Numbered from the stretch's first letter, positions 1 to 7,320 are shown. The stretch is 10,912 nt of DNA from Deltaproteobacteria bacterium (GCA_018644785.1 JABGPV010000174.1:1-10912), one strand, 5' to 3'. Numbers and translations are program-made. The notes: a model not told the origin generated them from the letters alone.

Positions 1-1430
1 TGGAAGTTGATGACGACCTCATGGAAAAGTACCTTGAAGGGGAAGAGCTCTCCCATAAGGAAATTGAAAAAACCCTGTTCGAAGGCATTAAATCCGGATT
101 AATCACGCCTGTTTTATGCGGTTCTGCGGTGCTCAATATGGGCGTCCCTCAGCTGATGGACTTGGTGGTGGACGGGTTTCCCTCCCCTGTTGAAAGGCAA
201 TCCAAAAAAGGGATCGTGCCCGGGACCGATGAAGAAACCCAACGGGCGCCCACCGTCGAGGCGCCTTTTTCCGCCCTTGTTTTCAAAACCGTTGCAGATC
301 CCTTTGCCGGAAAGCTGACCCTGGCCAGGGTTTTCTCCGGCACCCTTTCTTCAGATTCCACCGTGTATAACGCCACCAAAGATGTTAAGGAAAAAATCGG
401 CCAGCTCCTGATCCTTGAAGGAAAAAAACAGCAACCCATTGAAGCGGCCGGCCCCGGAGATATTGTTGCCATAGCCAAGCTCAAAGAAACCGTCACCGGG
501 GATACGCTTTGCTCTCCGGGGGAACCCATCATCTACAAACCCACCGAAGGCTTGCCCTCGGTTATATCGTACGCAGTGGAGGCAAAGGTCAAAGGGAGCG
601 AGGACAAAGTCTTCAGTTCTTTTGCCAAGATTCTCGAAGAGGATCCCACACTCAAATTGGCCCGGGATCAATCCACAGGGGAGGTCATCCTATCCGGTAC
701 GGGACAGATCCATCTGGAGATTGCATGCGAAAAGCTGAATCGAAAATTTGGCGTGGAAGTGAACCTGAACCCGGTGAAAGTCCCTTACCGGGAAACCATC
801 AAAAAATCGGTTAAAGGGGTCGTTTACCGTCACAAGAAACAATCGGGCGGCAGGGGGCAGTTTGCGGAAGTCCATTTCGATGTCACCCCGCTGAAACTGG
901 ACTCCGGCTTTGAGTTCATGGAAGATCTGAGCGGCATGAACGTTCCCCGAAATTTTGTACCCGCCGTGGAAAAAGGCCTTGTGGAATCCCTGGACAGTGG
1001 CGCGGTTGCCGGTTACCCGGTTGTGGACCTGAAGGTTCGGTTTTACGATGGCAAGGCACATGACGTGGACTCCTCGGAAATGGCATTCAAAATAGCCGCC
1101 AGGATGTGTCTTAAGAAAGCCATGCAGGAAGCCAATCCCATCCTGCTTGAACCCATCATGAAAATGGAAATCACCATTCCCGAGGAAGTTATGGGCGATG
1201 TCATGGGCGATCTGAACGGTCGTCGCGGAAAGGTTCTGGGTATGGACTCAGAAGGAAAATACCAGGTCATCAAAACCCAGGTTCCCATGTCCGAAGTCCT
1301 GAGATACGCTTTGGACCTCAATTCCATTACCGGTGGCCGGGGAACATTTTTAATGGAGCATTCTCATTACGAAGAGCTGCCGGCCCAGCTGGCGCAAAAA
1401 GTCATTGCGGCCACGCAGGCTGAAGAGTAA
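1..1430 (+). CDS. fusA: Elongation factor G-like GTPase, C-terminal two thirds (5' end off window)
   Basis: Ribosomal translocase family protein (EF-G), cytoplasmic. The reading frame is open from base 3, so the GTP-binding loops lie outside the window. About 475 residues remain of a family near 690. Visible in order: the end of the G domain (VLCGSAVLNMGVPQLMD), domain II (from APFSALVFKTVADPFAGKL), domain III (EDPTLKLARD, GTGQIHLEI), domain IV with the conserved SGGRGQF loop and the tip motif HDVDSSEMAFKIA, and domain V (ITIPEEVMGDVMGDLNGRRG to the C-terminus). The HKKQSGGRGQF form of the domain IV loop resembles EF-G-like paralogues (EF-G II) more than canonical fusA; this is from memory and not tested. 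mogA follows after 11 bases on the same strand, so the two may be co-transcribed. The ATG at base 21 is an internal methionine, not the start. Family assignment is secure; the paralogue type is not. Confidence 0.95.
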   Translation, partial: EVDDDLMEKYLEGEELSHKEIEKTLFEGIKSGLITPVLCGSAVLNMGVPQLMDLVVDGFPSPVERQSKKGIVPGTDEETQRAPTVEAPFSALVFKTVADPFAGKLTLARVFSGTLSSDSTVYNATKDVKEKIGQLLILEGKKQQPIEAAGPGDIVAIAKLKETVTGDTLCSPGEPIIYKPTEGLPSVISYAVEAKVKGSEDKVFSSFAKILEEDPTLKLARDQSTGEVILSGTGQIHLEIACEKLNRKFGVEVNLNPVKVPYRETIKKSVKGVVYRHKKQSGGRGQFAEVHFDVTPLKLDSGFEFMEDLSGMNVPRNFVPAVEKGLVESLDSGAVAGYPVVDLKVRFYDGKAHDVDSSEMAFKIAARMCLKKAMQEANPILLEPIMKMEITIPEEVMGDVMGDLNGRRGKVLGMDSEGKYQVIKTQVPMSEVLRYALDLNSITGGRGTFLMEHSHYEELPAQLAQKVIAATQAEE

Positions 1431-1441
1431 AGGGCGCAATA

Positions 1442-1942
1442 ATGGAACATGAAATCCGGGCGGGTGTTCTCACCATCAGCACCAAGGGGGCGGCAGGTCT
1501 CAGGGATGATGAAAGCGGGGAAGCGGTCCAGCGCATGCTGGAGGACCAGGGGATAACGGTGGTTCGAAGACACATCATTCCGGATCAGCTTCAGGAAATC
1601 GCAGATACCCTCATGGTCTGGGTAGACGAAGACAATCTGCCCCTCATCGTGACATCCGGGGGCACCGGTCTGAGCCCCAGCGATGTGACCCCCCAGGCCA
1701 TGGAAACGGTGATCGACTACCCGGTGCCCGGTATGGCCGAGGCCATGCGGGCTGAAAGCCTGAAAAAAACCCCCCATGCCATGATTTCCAGAGCCATGGT
1801 CGGTGTTCGGAAAGCCTCTCTTATCATTAACCTTCCGGGAAGCCCAAAAGGCGCCGGCGAAAACCTTTCGGTGGTTTTGCCGGCCCTGGGTCACAGTCTT
1901 GCAAAATTGGGCGGCGATACCTCGGATTGCGCTTCCCCATAA
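1442..1942 (+). CDS. mogA: MogA/MoaB-family molybdopterin adenylyltransferase
   Basis: Adenylylates molybdopterin (MPT-AMP formation) before molybdenum insertion in cofactor biosynthesis; cytoplasmic. 166 residues, the usual MogA length. The family signature is clear: LIVTSGGTGLSPSDVTPQA at about residues 68-85 with the GGTG nucleotide loop at 73-76, then GMAEAMRAESL and a C-terminal LPGSPKGAGENL. Asp48 and Asp81 fall where, as I recall, the catalytically important Asp49 and Asp82 of E. coli MogA lie. The ATG is preceded by AGGG seven bases away, overlapping the end of the EF-G gene; the 11-base gap suggests one transcript with it. Molybdo-enzymes are not seen in the window. The stop codon TAA abuts the stop of the convergent gluconokinase gene with no gap. 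MoaB in other bacteria is a close homologue, so the mogA/moaB naming is less certain than the family. Confidence 0.93.
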   Translation: MEHEIRAGVLTISTKGAAGLRDDESGEAVQRMLEDQGITVVRRHIIPDQLQEIADTLMVWVDEDNLPLIVTSGGTGLSPSDVTPQAMETVIDYPVPGMAEAMRAESLKKTPHAMISRAMVGVRKASLIINLPGSPKGAGENLSVVLPALGHSLAKLGGDTSDCASP

Positions 1943-2428
1943 TCACGCGGCAGCGTCATGAACAATTCTTTTGCAGAGAATTTCGGGGGAGAGTTCGATT
2001 GAGAGGGTCAAAGCATGTTCAGGCTCTTCCAGGGTTTTCAACTGGCTGTTCAGCAAATCAGGGGGCATAAAGTGGCTTTTTCGCTGCTGCAACCGCCGGT
2101 AAAGGGTGTCCCGGGTTCCCTTGAGGTACACCAGCAGAATCGGGATCGATGAATCGCCGAAAAGAACCTGTCGGTAGCTTTTCTTAAGGGCGGAACAGGC
2201 CACCACTCCCCCCCCCTGCCCTGCCATTTTCGCCATTTCTTCCGCCACCCGTTTCAGCCAGGGACCTCTGTCAACATCCGTCAGGGGAAGGCCTCTATTC
2301 ATCTTTATAATATTGGTCCGTGAATGAAGGTCATCTCCATCGAGAAAGGGGACCTGAAGCGCACGGGCCACCTTCAGGCCGATCGTGGTCTTGCCGCAAC
2401 CTGAAACCCCCATGATCAGGATGACCAT
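1943..2428 (-). CDS. gntK: Gluconokinase (GntK family)
   Basis: Phosphorylates D-gluconate to 6-phosphogluconate with ATP, feeding the pentose phosphate or Entner-Doudoroff route; cytoplasmic. From the chosen start it has 161 residues, slightly shorter than E. coli GntK (about 175). The P-loop GVSGCGKTT lies at about residues 7-15, followed by the family motifs FLDGDDLHSRTNI, NRGLPLTDVDRGPWL, VACSALKKSYR, VYLKG and RKSHFMPPDLLNSQ. These match the gluconokinase subfamily closely and argue against shikimate or adenylylsulfate kinase. The reading frame is open to an ATG at 2470, but the ATG at 2428 places the P-loop strand at the N-terminus as in homologues and has GGGGGGAG 11 bases upstream, so 2428 is preferred. 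No gluconate transporter or dehydratase is adjacent. Its 3' end meets mogA tail to tail. Confidence 0.92.
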   Translation of the reverse strand: MVILIMGVSGCGKTTIGLKVARALQVPFLDGDDLHSRTNIIKMNRGLPLTDVDRGPWLKRVAEEMAKMAGQGGGVVACSALKKSYRQVLFGDSSIPILLVYLKGTRDTLYRRLQQRKSHFMPPDLLNSQLKTLEEPEHALTLSIELSPEILCKRIVHDAAA

Positions 2429-2562
2429 CGAAAGAATATCTCCCCCCTCACCGGCCTCCTTTTCGAACATCCACTTACATTTTCCTGCACCGAGGATACT
2501 GATGTGTATTTTTTTGAGGCGGTTGTTTTTAGAAATTGTGCCGTTTTTTTCATAAAAGCATA

Positions 2563-2590
2563 TTGAATATTCTTTATCAATCTGTAAGAT
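2563..2590 (+). promoter_or_regulatory. Candidate sigma-70 promoter of the methyltransferase gene
   Basis: TTGAAT (2563-2568) and TAAGAT (2585-2590) are separated by 16 bases, in an AT-rich stretch about 45 bases upstream of the ATG at 2636. It is the only sigma-70-like pair I found between the divergent gluconokinase and methyltransferase genes on this strand. Found by eye only; no start-site data. Confidence 0.4.
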
Positions 2591-2635
2591 TGCACAGAAA
2601 TGGAACCATTATCCAAAACTTCGAGAGGATAGCCT

Positions 2636-3724
2636 ATGAACGATCAGGATGCTTTTTCGAAAAAACTGACAGATATTCTCAACTACGGTTCTCTGAACCT
2701 GGCCATGGGCCTCGGGTACAGGGCTCGGCTCTTTGATGTCATGGACGTCTTGGCCACCCCGCAACCGGTTTCCGCTATTTCAAAAGAGGCGGGGTTGAAC
2801 GAACGTTATGTGCTGGAGTGGCTTGGCATCATGGTCACGGGAGGCATTGTCGATCTTTCGAAAGACCCGGACGGGCAGGACCTGTTCCAGTTGCCCAAAG
2901 CCCATGCCGACTTGATCACCCGCCGGGCCGAAAACAACAACATGGGGGTCTATACGCAGGAAATCCCGCTCCTCACCGCCACCGTATTTGAGGCGGTTGA
3001 GAGCGGGTTCAGGACGGGGGAAGGTATTGCCTACGAAATGTACCCGGGATTTCACCGTTTCATGACGGAGTTGGCTGATGCCAAACATCGTCAGGTTCTG
3101 GTCAGCCGGTTTCTGCCATCGGTTGAAAACGGTGAAATGGTCAAGAAATTGCGTGAAGGCATCTCTGTCTGTGATATGGGCTGCGCTGAAGGGGTGGCGT
3201 TGATACTGATGGCCGAGGCCTTTCCGAAAAGCCGTTTCTTAGGCATCGACATCTCAGAAAACGTCATTGAAAAGGCAACATCCACTGCAAAAGAAAAAAA
3301 TCTTCAAAACATTATCTTTCAAAAAAAGGATTCTGCGGCCTTGAAAGAGGACAGAAAACTGCGCGGGTCACTGGACTATGTTACCGCCTTTGATGCCATT
3401 CACGACCAGACGCAACCCATGAAGGCCCTTGAAGGAATTCACGAAATTTTGAAGGATAGCGGTGTATTTTCCATGGTGGATATCGCCGCCGGCAGCGATC
3501 TTGCCAACAACAGGGACCATCCCATGGGCATGTTTCTCTACACGGTCAGCCTCATGCACTGCATGCCCGTGGGACTGGCGGACGGGGGAACGGGACTCGG
3601 CATGATGTGGGGGCGGGAGAAGGCCGTTAGTATGCTGCAAAACGCCGGTTTTGCGGATGTAGCGGTTGAAGAAATACCGGAAGATCCCTTTAATCTCCAT
3701 TTCTTTTGCAGAAAACAGGGTTGA
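2636..3724 (+). CDS. SAM-dependent methyltransferase with N-terminal winged helix (Rv2258c-like)
   Basis: Class I S-adenosylmethionine methyltransferase of unknown substrate, cytoplasmic, 362 residues. The N-terminal 100 or so residues look like the dimerising winged-helix domain of small-molecule methyltransferases (RLFDVMDVLATPQPVSAIS, then ERYVLEWLGIMVTGGIV). The Rossmann domain starts at about residue 175: SAM motif I is D180-M-G-C-A-E-G186, with an acidic residue at the end of strand 2 (FLGID205) and a later motif YVTAFDAIHDQ. Motif I has Ala where the commoner form is GCGxG. The layout matches the family containing Mycobacterium tuberculosis Rv2258c, often annotated as regulator or methyltransferase; the winged helix in such proteins normally serves dimerisation and substrate binding, so a DNA-binding role should not be assumed. 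AGAGGA precedes the ATG at good spacing. It is divergent from gluconokinase and monocistronic as far as seen. Confidence 0.88.
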   Translation: MNDQDAFSKKLTDILNYGSLNLAMGLGYRARLFDVMDVLATPQPVSAISKEAGLNERYVLEWLGIMVTGGIVDLSKDPDGQDLFQLPKAHADLITRRAENNNMGVYTQEIPLLTATVFEAVESGFRTGEGIAYEMYPGFHRFMTELADAKHRQVLVSRFLPSVENGEMVKKLREGISVCDMGCAEGVALILMAEAFPKSRFLGIDISENVIEKATSTAKEKNLQNIIFQKKDSAALKEDRKLRGSLDYVTAFDAIHDQTQPMKALEGIHEILKDSGVFSMVDIAAGSDLANNRDHPMGMFLYTVSLMHCMPVGLADGGTGLGMMWGREKAVSMLQNAGFADVAVEEIPEDPFNLHFFCRKQG

Positions 3725-3791
3725 TCAGGATCAACACCGATTTTCCACCTCTGTTTTTCCCCTCGTTTTCTTTTACCGAAGGTACAGGGCA

Positions 3792-4379
3792 TCAAGCGCA
3801 AATGGTGCGTTCCCGATCCCCCTTGAGTTCCCCCATAAACCGGTCACGAATGTGGACCGGTGACAGAGGGATCGGTTTCAAAGAGGGACTGCCCGGAGCC
3901 ACCCGGATCACGATGATATGGGGGCCAGGATTTTGTCGAGCACGCGCCAGCGCGTCAGCCATATCCGCCACACCCACTTCCATGACACTGCTTACGCCGG
4001 CACCTCGGGCCATGGCCGCCAAATCGGTCTTGCCGCTGGTGTGGGTCGGCTGGTCGCCGGTGGAACCATAAGCGCCGTTATCCACAATGAGCAGGGTGTA
4101 GTTCTCCGGCCCGAAGTTGGCGATAGTAGCCAGGGTTCCCAGGTTCATGAGCACGCTGCCGTCGCCATCGATCACCAGTACACGTCGGTGGGTGCCCAGA
4201 CTCACCCCCAAGCCGATGGACGAAGCCATACCCATGGAGCCGAGCATATAGAAATATTCTTTTCTGTCTCCCAGCCGATACAACTCCTGGGAAGGAAAAC
4301 CGATGTTACTGATCACCAGCTCATCTTGAAGGAGAGGGACGAGTTTCTTCAGTAGTTCAAATCGTCTTGTCATTGTCAT
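3792..4379 (-). CDS. comE: ThDP-dependent decarboxylase, beta (PP-domain) subunit, ComE-like
   Basis: C-terminal pyrophosphate-binding half of a two-chain thiamine-diphosphate decarboxylase, 195 residues. The ThDP/Mg motif is visible: G72-D73-G74-S75 and, 26 residues after Ser75, N101-G-A-Y-G (the GDG(S)...N motif). An upstream YMLGSMGMASSIGLG segment is typical of sulfopyruvate and phosphonopyruvate decarboxylases. Known relatives: ComDE makes sulfoacetaldehyde from 3-sulfopyruvate (coenzyme M synthesis in methanogens, sulfonate breakdown in bacteria), and phosphonopyruvate decarboxylase makes phosphonoacetaldehyde. The sequence alone does not separate the two substrates; a split enzyme favours the ComDE type. 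The start ATG overlaps the stop of the alpha subunit gene in an ATGA, preceded by AGGGGG, so translation is probably coupled. A second ATG lies two codons later. The gene ends 67 bases from the convergent methyltransferase gene. Confidence 0.87.
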   Translation of the reverse strand: MTMTRRFELLKKLVPLLQDELVISNIGFPSQELYRLGDRKEYFYMLGSMGMASSIGLGVSLGTHRRVLVIDGDGSVLMNLGTLATIANFGPENYTLLIVDNGAYGSTGDQPTHTSGKTDLAAMARGAGVSSVMEVGVADMADALARARQNPGPHIIVIRVAPGSPSLKPIPLSPVHIRDRFMGELKGDRERTICA

Positions 4380-4885
4380 GCCTGATCCCCCTTTCGCCAG
4401 AAGTCGAAACCCAGCAGGGCCGCCACAGGCCGCTGGGCAACTTTGGTGTACGCCACCAACCGGCCCACTTCCCCGACAGCTGAAGGGTGGTTAAAAGAAA
4501 AATGCGGAATATCAACCGCGTCCAGCACGCCTTTCACCGCCATCCCCATGGGTACCTGGGCACCGATGGCTTCACCCGGGGACCCCCGGTGGGTGCACAG
4601 CAAGAGAAGGGGTAACCGGTATAGTCGGGTCAGGGCGGCCAAAGCATTCACTGAATTGCCGATACCGGAGTTTTGGATAACCATGACCGGCATTTTCCCC
4701 GAGAGGTAGGCACCGGCGCAGATGCCGACGCCTTCCTCTTCGCGGGTGGGGGCCACATGAATGATTTCTTTGTCCTGCGTTATGAGATACACAAGGTCCG
4801 CTGAGAGTTTGCAGGGCACCGTAACGAAAAAATCGGCACCCTCCCCTTTTAGGCTGTTCAGCAGGCGCCGGCTAACCGTTGGCAT
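4376..4885 (-). CDS. comD: ThDP-dependent decarboxylase, alpha (PYR-domain) subunit, ComD-like
   Basis: N-terminal pyrimidine-binding half of the same two-chain decarboxylase, 169 residues. The domain begins with a short helix and FFVTVPCKLSADLV, then T47-R-E-E-E51-G-V-G-I-C-A-G: a glutamate in this segment is expected to contact the ThDP aminopyrimidine and drive cofactor activation. MVIQNSGIGNSVNALAAL follows at about 68-85, the signature shared by sulfopyruvate and phosphonopyruvate decarboxylases. Each active site would be formed between this chain and the beta chain. GGGAGG lies seven bases before the ATG, a strong ribosome binding site. Sixty bases separate it from the upstream sugar kinase on the same strand, so the three genes probably form one operon. 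No sulfolactate dehydrogenase, sulfoacetaldehyde acetyltransferase or PEP mutase is in the window, so the pathway is open. Confidence 0.87.
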   Translation of the reverse strand: MPTVSRRLLNSLKGEGADFFVTVPCKLSADLVYLITQDKEIIHVAPTREEEGVGICAGAYLSGKMPVMVIQNSGIGNSVNALAALTRLYRLPLLLLCTHRGSPGEAIGAQVPMGMAVKGVLDAVDIPHFSFNHPSAVGEVGRLVAYTKVAQRPVAALLGFDFWRKGDQA

Positions 4886-4945
4886 AAAGCGTCCCTCCCA
4901 GGATAGGATTTGAATAAATGGTTTTCATGAAAATGTTATGGCGAT

Positions 4946-5893
4946 TCATAAGGAGGGAGAATCCGAAACGTTCATAAGCGTCTGAATGTCGCCCAGTGTG
5001 GGAATACCCCGCCATCCACCGCCCTTTTGGCATTTAAGGGCCGCCGCAGCTGACGCAAAGGCCATGCATTGGGGCATCTGCCAACCCTTTATAAGCCCGT
5101 GAATATAACCGCCGTGATAAACATCTCCCGCACCGGTGGTGTCTTTTGAAACCATTTGAAAAGCCGGCCGGTGAACCATGTTACCCTTTTTAAGCCCGAT
5201 GCTCCCCTTGGCGCCCAGGGTGATCACCACCTGCCCGGGACCCAGTTCCAAAAGCCTTTGGAGGGCCTCTTCCTTAGGTGTTTCAGCACCCACCAACGGG
5301 TCGGCAAACGTCTCCGATGCGATCAACACATCCACATGTGAAACCAGGTCCAGGGTCCCATGCCGAAGGGTTCCCGCGTCCATCACAACGGTCCACCCCA
5401 AAGCCTTTGCCTGTTCGGCAGCGACCATGGCGGCATCCAACATCAACCCGTCCACATGCAAGATCCTTGCACTGGAAAAACGCTCCAACCGGATTTCTTC
5501 TGGCGCGAGGGAGGGAACATTGCTTGGATTCCAAAAGACGGTGCGTTTTCCCCCATCGGATGAAACTGCAATAAAGGCAAACTGGGAAGCACAGCCGGGC
5601 ACTATTTTTAAATGGGCCGTATCGACCCCCTCTTTTTCGAGGGTTTCGGAAATCTTTCGGCCGAAATAATCATCTGAAATACCGCTCAAAAGAGACGTGG
5701 GTACGCCCCATCTGGAAAGGGCCGTCATGGCGGTGGCGGCGGGACCGCCGCAGCTCATCCGGAGTTCTTTCAACTCCGCTTTGGTATCTTCAGGGGGATA
5801 GGCGGGGAGCCGGCCCACATAATCCACGCAAACCTGCCCCAACCCCACCACCACAGGCGGTTCCAATCCCTTTATCCTCCCCAGCACCCCCAT
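4946..5893 (-). CDS. PfkB-family carbohydrate kinase (ribokinase superfamily)
   Basis: ATP-dependent sugar or nucleoside kinase of unknown substrate, up to 315 residues. The N-terminal substrate-side motif is VVVGLGQVCVDYVGRLP, followed by the conserved glycine pair in SCGGPAATA (about 47-55). The C-terminal PfkB signature is D251-T-T-G-A-G-D257-V-Y-H-G, with Asp257 the expected catalytic base, and ALKCQKGGGWRGIP near the end. The ALKC...GG..GIP tail resembles sulfofructose kinase YihV, but in a from-memory alignment only the Lys of the recalled YihV sulfonate-binding set (Lys27, Asn109, Arg138) is kept (K38); the others align with Trp and Leu. The ATG at 5893 has no clear ribosome binding site. 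A TTG at 5866 has GGGGAGG nine bases upstream and gives a 306-residue protein starting just before the first strand, so it may be the true start. It leads the probable operon with the ComDE-like genes. Confidence 0.88.
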   Translation of the reverse strand: MGVLGRIKGLEPPVVVGLGQVCVDYVGRLPAYPPEDTKAELKELRMSCGGPAATAMTALSRWGVPTSLLSGISDDYFGRKISETLEKEGVDTAHLKIVPGCASQFAFIAVSSDGGKRTVFWNPSNVPSLAPEEIRLERFSSARILHVDGLMLDAAMVAAEQAKALGWTVVMDAGTLRHGTLDLVSHVDVLIASETFADPLVGAETPKEEALQRLLELGPGQVVITLGAKGSIGLKKGNMVHRPAFQMVSKDTTGAGDVYHGGYIHGLIKGWQMPQCMAFASAAAALKCQKGGGWRGIPTLGDIQTLMNVSDSPSL

Positions 5894-5931
5894 CGGGTGA
5901 GGTGATAAGATGTTGTTTTATTAGAACCTTG

Positions 5932-5960
5932 ACTATAGAAACAACCGGATTTCAGGTCAA
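5932..5960 (-). promoter_or_regulatory. Sigma-70 promoter of the kinase-comDE operon
   Basis: On the minus strand TTGACC (5960-5955) and TATAGT (5937-5932) are separated by 17 bases, a near-consensus arrangement. The predicted start of transcription, about 5925, lies roughly 30 bases before the ATG at 5893 and 60 before the alternative TTG start at 5866. It comes directly after the terminator-like hairpin of the upstream ATPase gene, which suggests that the operon is transcribed independently of it. Confidence 0.6.
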
Positions 5961-5961
5961 T

Positions 5962-5986
5962 AAAAAAGGGCCTCACCGTGTGTGGC
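5962..5986 (-). terminator. Probable intrinsic terminator of the ATPase gene
   Basis: Read on the minus strand, GCC-A-CAC (5986-5980) pairs with GTG-A-GGC (5976-5970): six pairs with one A/A mismatch and a three-base loop. It is followed by two C and a run of six T (5967-5962). It lies 19 bases past the TAG of the ATPase gene. The stem is short, so efficiency is uncertain. Confidence 0.5.
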
Positions 5987-6004
5987 AATGATTGGGATAC
6001 ATAC

Positions 6005-7174
6005 CTATAATCTGAATGTCCCCCTTTTCCGCTGACCCTGGAATCCGTGATCAATGGTTAATAAAAGTGGTAAATAGTTTCGTGCGTCTCGTACTTCAAT
6101 TCCTTTATCATTCTTTTCTCTCTTCAAATTTAGAACGATCTGCATCCCCGGGATGTGATATCTGTTTCTGAAATACATCATTCCCCGGCCTGGCTCTGGA
6201 TCCGAGACCTTTGCTTCAAGCATTAGTTCCGGCAGATTGTTGTTGACAATGCAGAAGTCCACTTCCATACCATCCTTTGTTCGCAGATAATTAAGGGAAT
6301 AAGGTTGCCCTTTGTAGTCGACCAGTGCATAGACATGCTTTAGAAGGCAAAGCGCTACCATATTTTCAAATCGAGGACCGACACCGCCTGCAACAAGACC
6401 CGTGTCAAAAAAATACAGCTTGGGTTCTTTTAGAATAGAGCGAGCAATGTTTTTGGAAAACGGGGTAATCCTGAAAATAATATAGAGGGATTCGAAAATC
6501 TGAATGTATTTTTTCACTGTGTTCGGCGAAACCCCCACATCTTCAGATAAGGACTGATATGACACGGGAGATCCGACTCTTGAACGCAACAGCTCCAGCA
6601 CCATTTGAATGGCCTTAAAATCATGTACCTTCTCGAAATCAAGGATATCGGTTCGTATAAGGCCATCTATATATTGCATCCTCCAGCGGTCTGCGTCCAC
6701 ACTATCTTCAGCCAAGAATGGCTCCGGGAAGCCTCCCCGTGTCATAAATCTTTCCAAATCGGTTTGCATTCCCACTGATATCGCCTCCGCAGGCGAAATG
6801 GGCAGCAGTCTATGTCTGAAGTATCGACCGGCGAGGGAATCTCCGGTCTGCCGAAAAGCTTCCAGCCTGGCGCTTCCGGTGACAAGAATCCTCATTGAGC
6901 CCGGTCCAGTGTCGAATACCCCTTTTATATAGTTTTTCCAATCCGGCATCTTATGAAGTTCGTCAAGTATGAGCAGTTCGGTAGTATTCAACCAGGCTTC
7001 GTTTTTGATGATTTTTCGATCTTCCGTACTGTCGTAATTGAGATAAACGGTATTTTGTCTGTTTTGGGCAATTTCCTTGGCCAGCCAGGTTTTCCCCACC
7101 TGCCTGGGTCCGGTGAGAAACACCATTTTTTTTTCAAGATCCTTGAGGATCAGATCTTTCTGATTGCGCTTCAT
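6005..7174 (-). CDS. AAA_14/DUF4143 ATP-binding protein
   Basis: Complete P-loop ATPase of 389 residues. Visible in order: Walker A GPRQVGKT at 22-29; Walker B LLILDEL at 67-73; a sensor-like strand ILVTGSARL at 96-104; a winged-helix-like segment VSYQSLSEDVGVSPNTVKKY in the middle; and a C-terminal DUF4143 region whose E304-V-D306 and E320-A-K322 match the core of the PD-(D/E)xK nuclease fold. Proteins of this architecture are widespread, often in several copies, and have no settled function; proposed roles include mobile or conflict-related DNA processing. The frame is open to 7237, but the ATG at 7174 is preceded by AAGGAGGGGG at ideal spacing and puts Walker A at the usual distance from the N-terminus. 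The promoter is overlapped by a palindrome. It is a single gene with its own promoter and probable terminator. Confidence 0.93.
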   Translation of the reverse strand: MKRNQKDLILKDLEKKMVFLTGPRQVGKTWLAKEIAQNRQNTVYLNYDSTEDRKIIKNEAWLNTTELLILDELHKMPDWKNYIKGVFDTGPGSMRILVTGSARLEAFRQTGDSLAGRYFRHRLLPISPAEAISVGMQTDLERFMTRGGFPEPFLAEDSVDADRWRMQYIDGLIRTDILDFEKVHDFKAIQMVLELLRSRVGSPVSYQSLSEDVGVSPNTVKKYIQIFESLYIIFRITPFSKNIARSILKEPKLYFFDTGLVAGGVGPRFENMVALCLLKHVYALVDYKGQPYSLNYLRTKDGMEVDFCIVNNNLPELMLEAKVSDPEPGRGMMYFRNRYHIPGMQIVLNLKREKNDKGIEVRDARNYLPLLLTIDHGFQGQRKRGTFRL

Positions 7175-7192
7175 TTCCCCCTCCTTGATTCC

Positions 7193-7254
7193 GACTATTA
7201 TGCACAGCATTGCAGAATAGTCAAGTCTAAACCGCAAAGCAATGCAGAATAGTC
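7193..7254 (-). promoter_or_regulatory. Promoter with palindromic operator of the ATPase gene
   Basis: Minus-strand TTGACT (7224-7219) and CATAAT (7202-7197) are 16 bases apart and 22 bases before the ATPase ATG at 7174. The 12-mer GACTATTCTGCA (7222-7211) is mirrored, after six bases, by TGCATAATAGTC (7204-7193), with 11 of 12 positions matching. The palindrome therefore covers both promoter boxes. A second direct copy GACTATTCTGCA (7254-7243) followed by TTGC lies 32 bases further upstream. The arrangement suggests a repressor or autoregulatory site, but no regulator can be named from the window. Confidence 0.55.
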
Positions 7255-7269
7255 GCCCCCCAAGGGGCG
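7254..7269. repeat. Small GC-rich inverted repeat
   Basis: CGCCCC (7254-7259) and GGGGCG (7264-7269) form a perfect six-base stem around CCAA. It touches the upstream direct copy of the operator repeat. No U-tract follows on either strand, so it is not a standard terminator. Function unknown. Confidence 0.35.
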
Positions 7270-7320
7270 TTCGGTTGCTCGGGAGTCGGGCAAACCAACC
7301 TATTGATTTCTATTAAATCT

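Noticed and set aside
3720..3735. GTTGATC/GATCAAC inverted repeat at the end of the methyltransferase gene as a terminator
   Set aside because: The spacer is only two bases and the following T-run is short (ATTTTCC), so a terminator call is not supported.
6011..6024. GGGGGACATTC (minus strand) at the 3' end of the ATPase gene as a third copy of the repeat end
   Set aside because: It shares only the GGGGGACA core, has no matching inverted partner nearby and lies inside coding sequence.
6005..7254. CRISPR-like or tandem array from the GACTATTCTGCA copies
   Set aside because: There are only two direct and one inverted copies at unequal spacing; a promoter operator explains them better.
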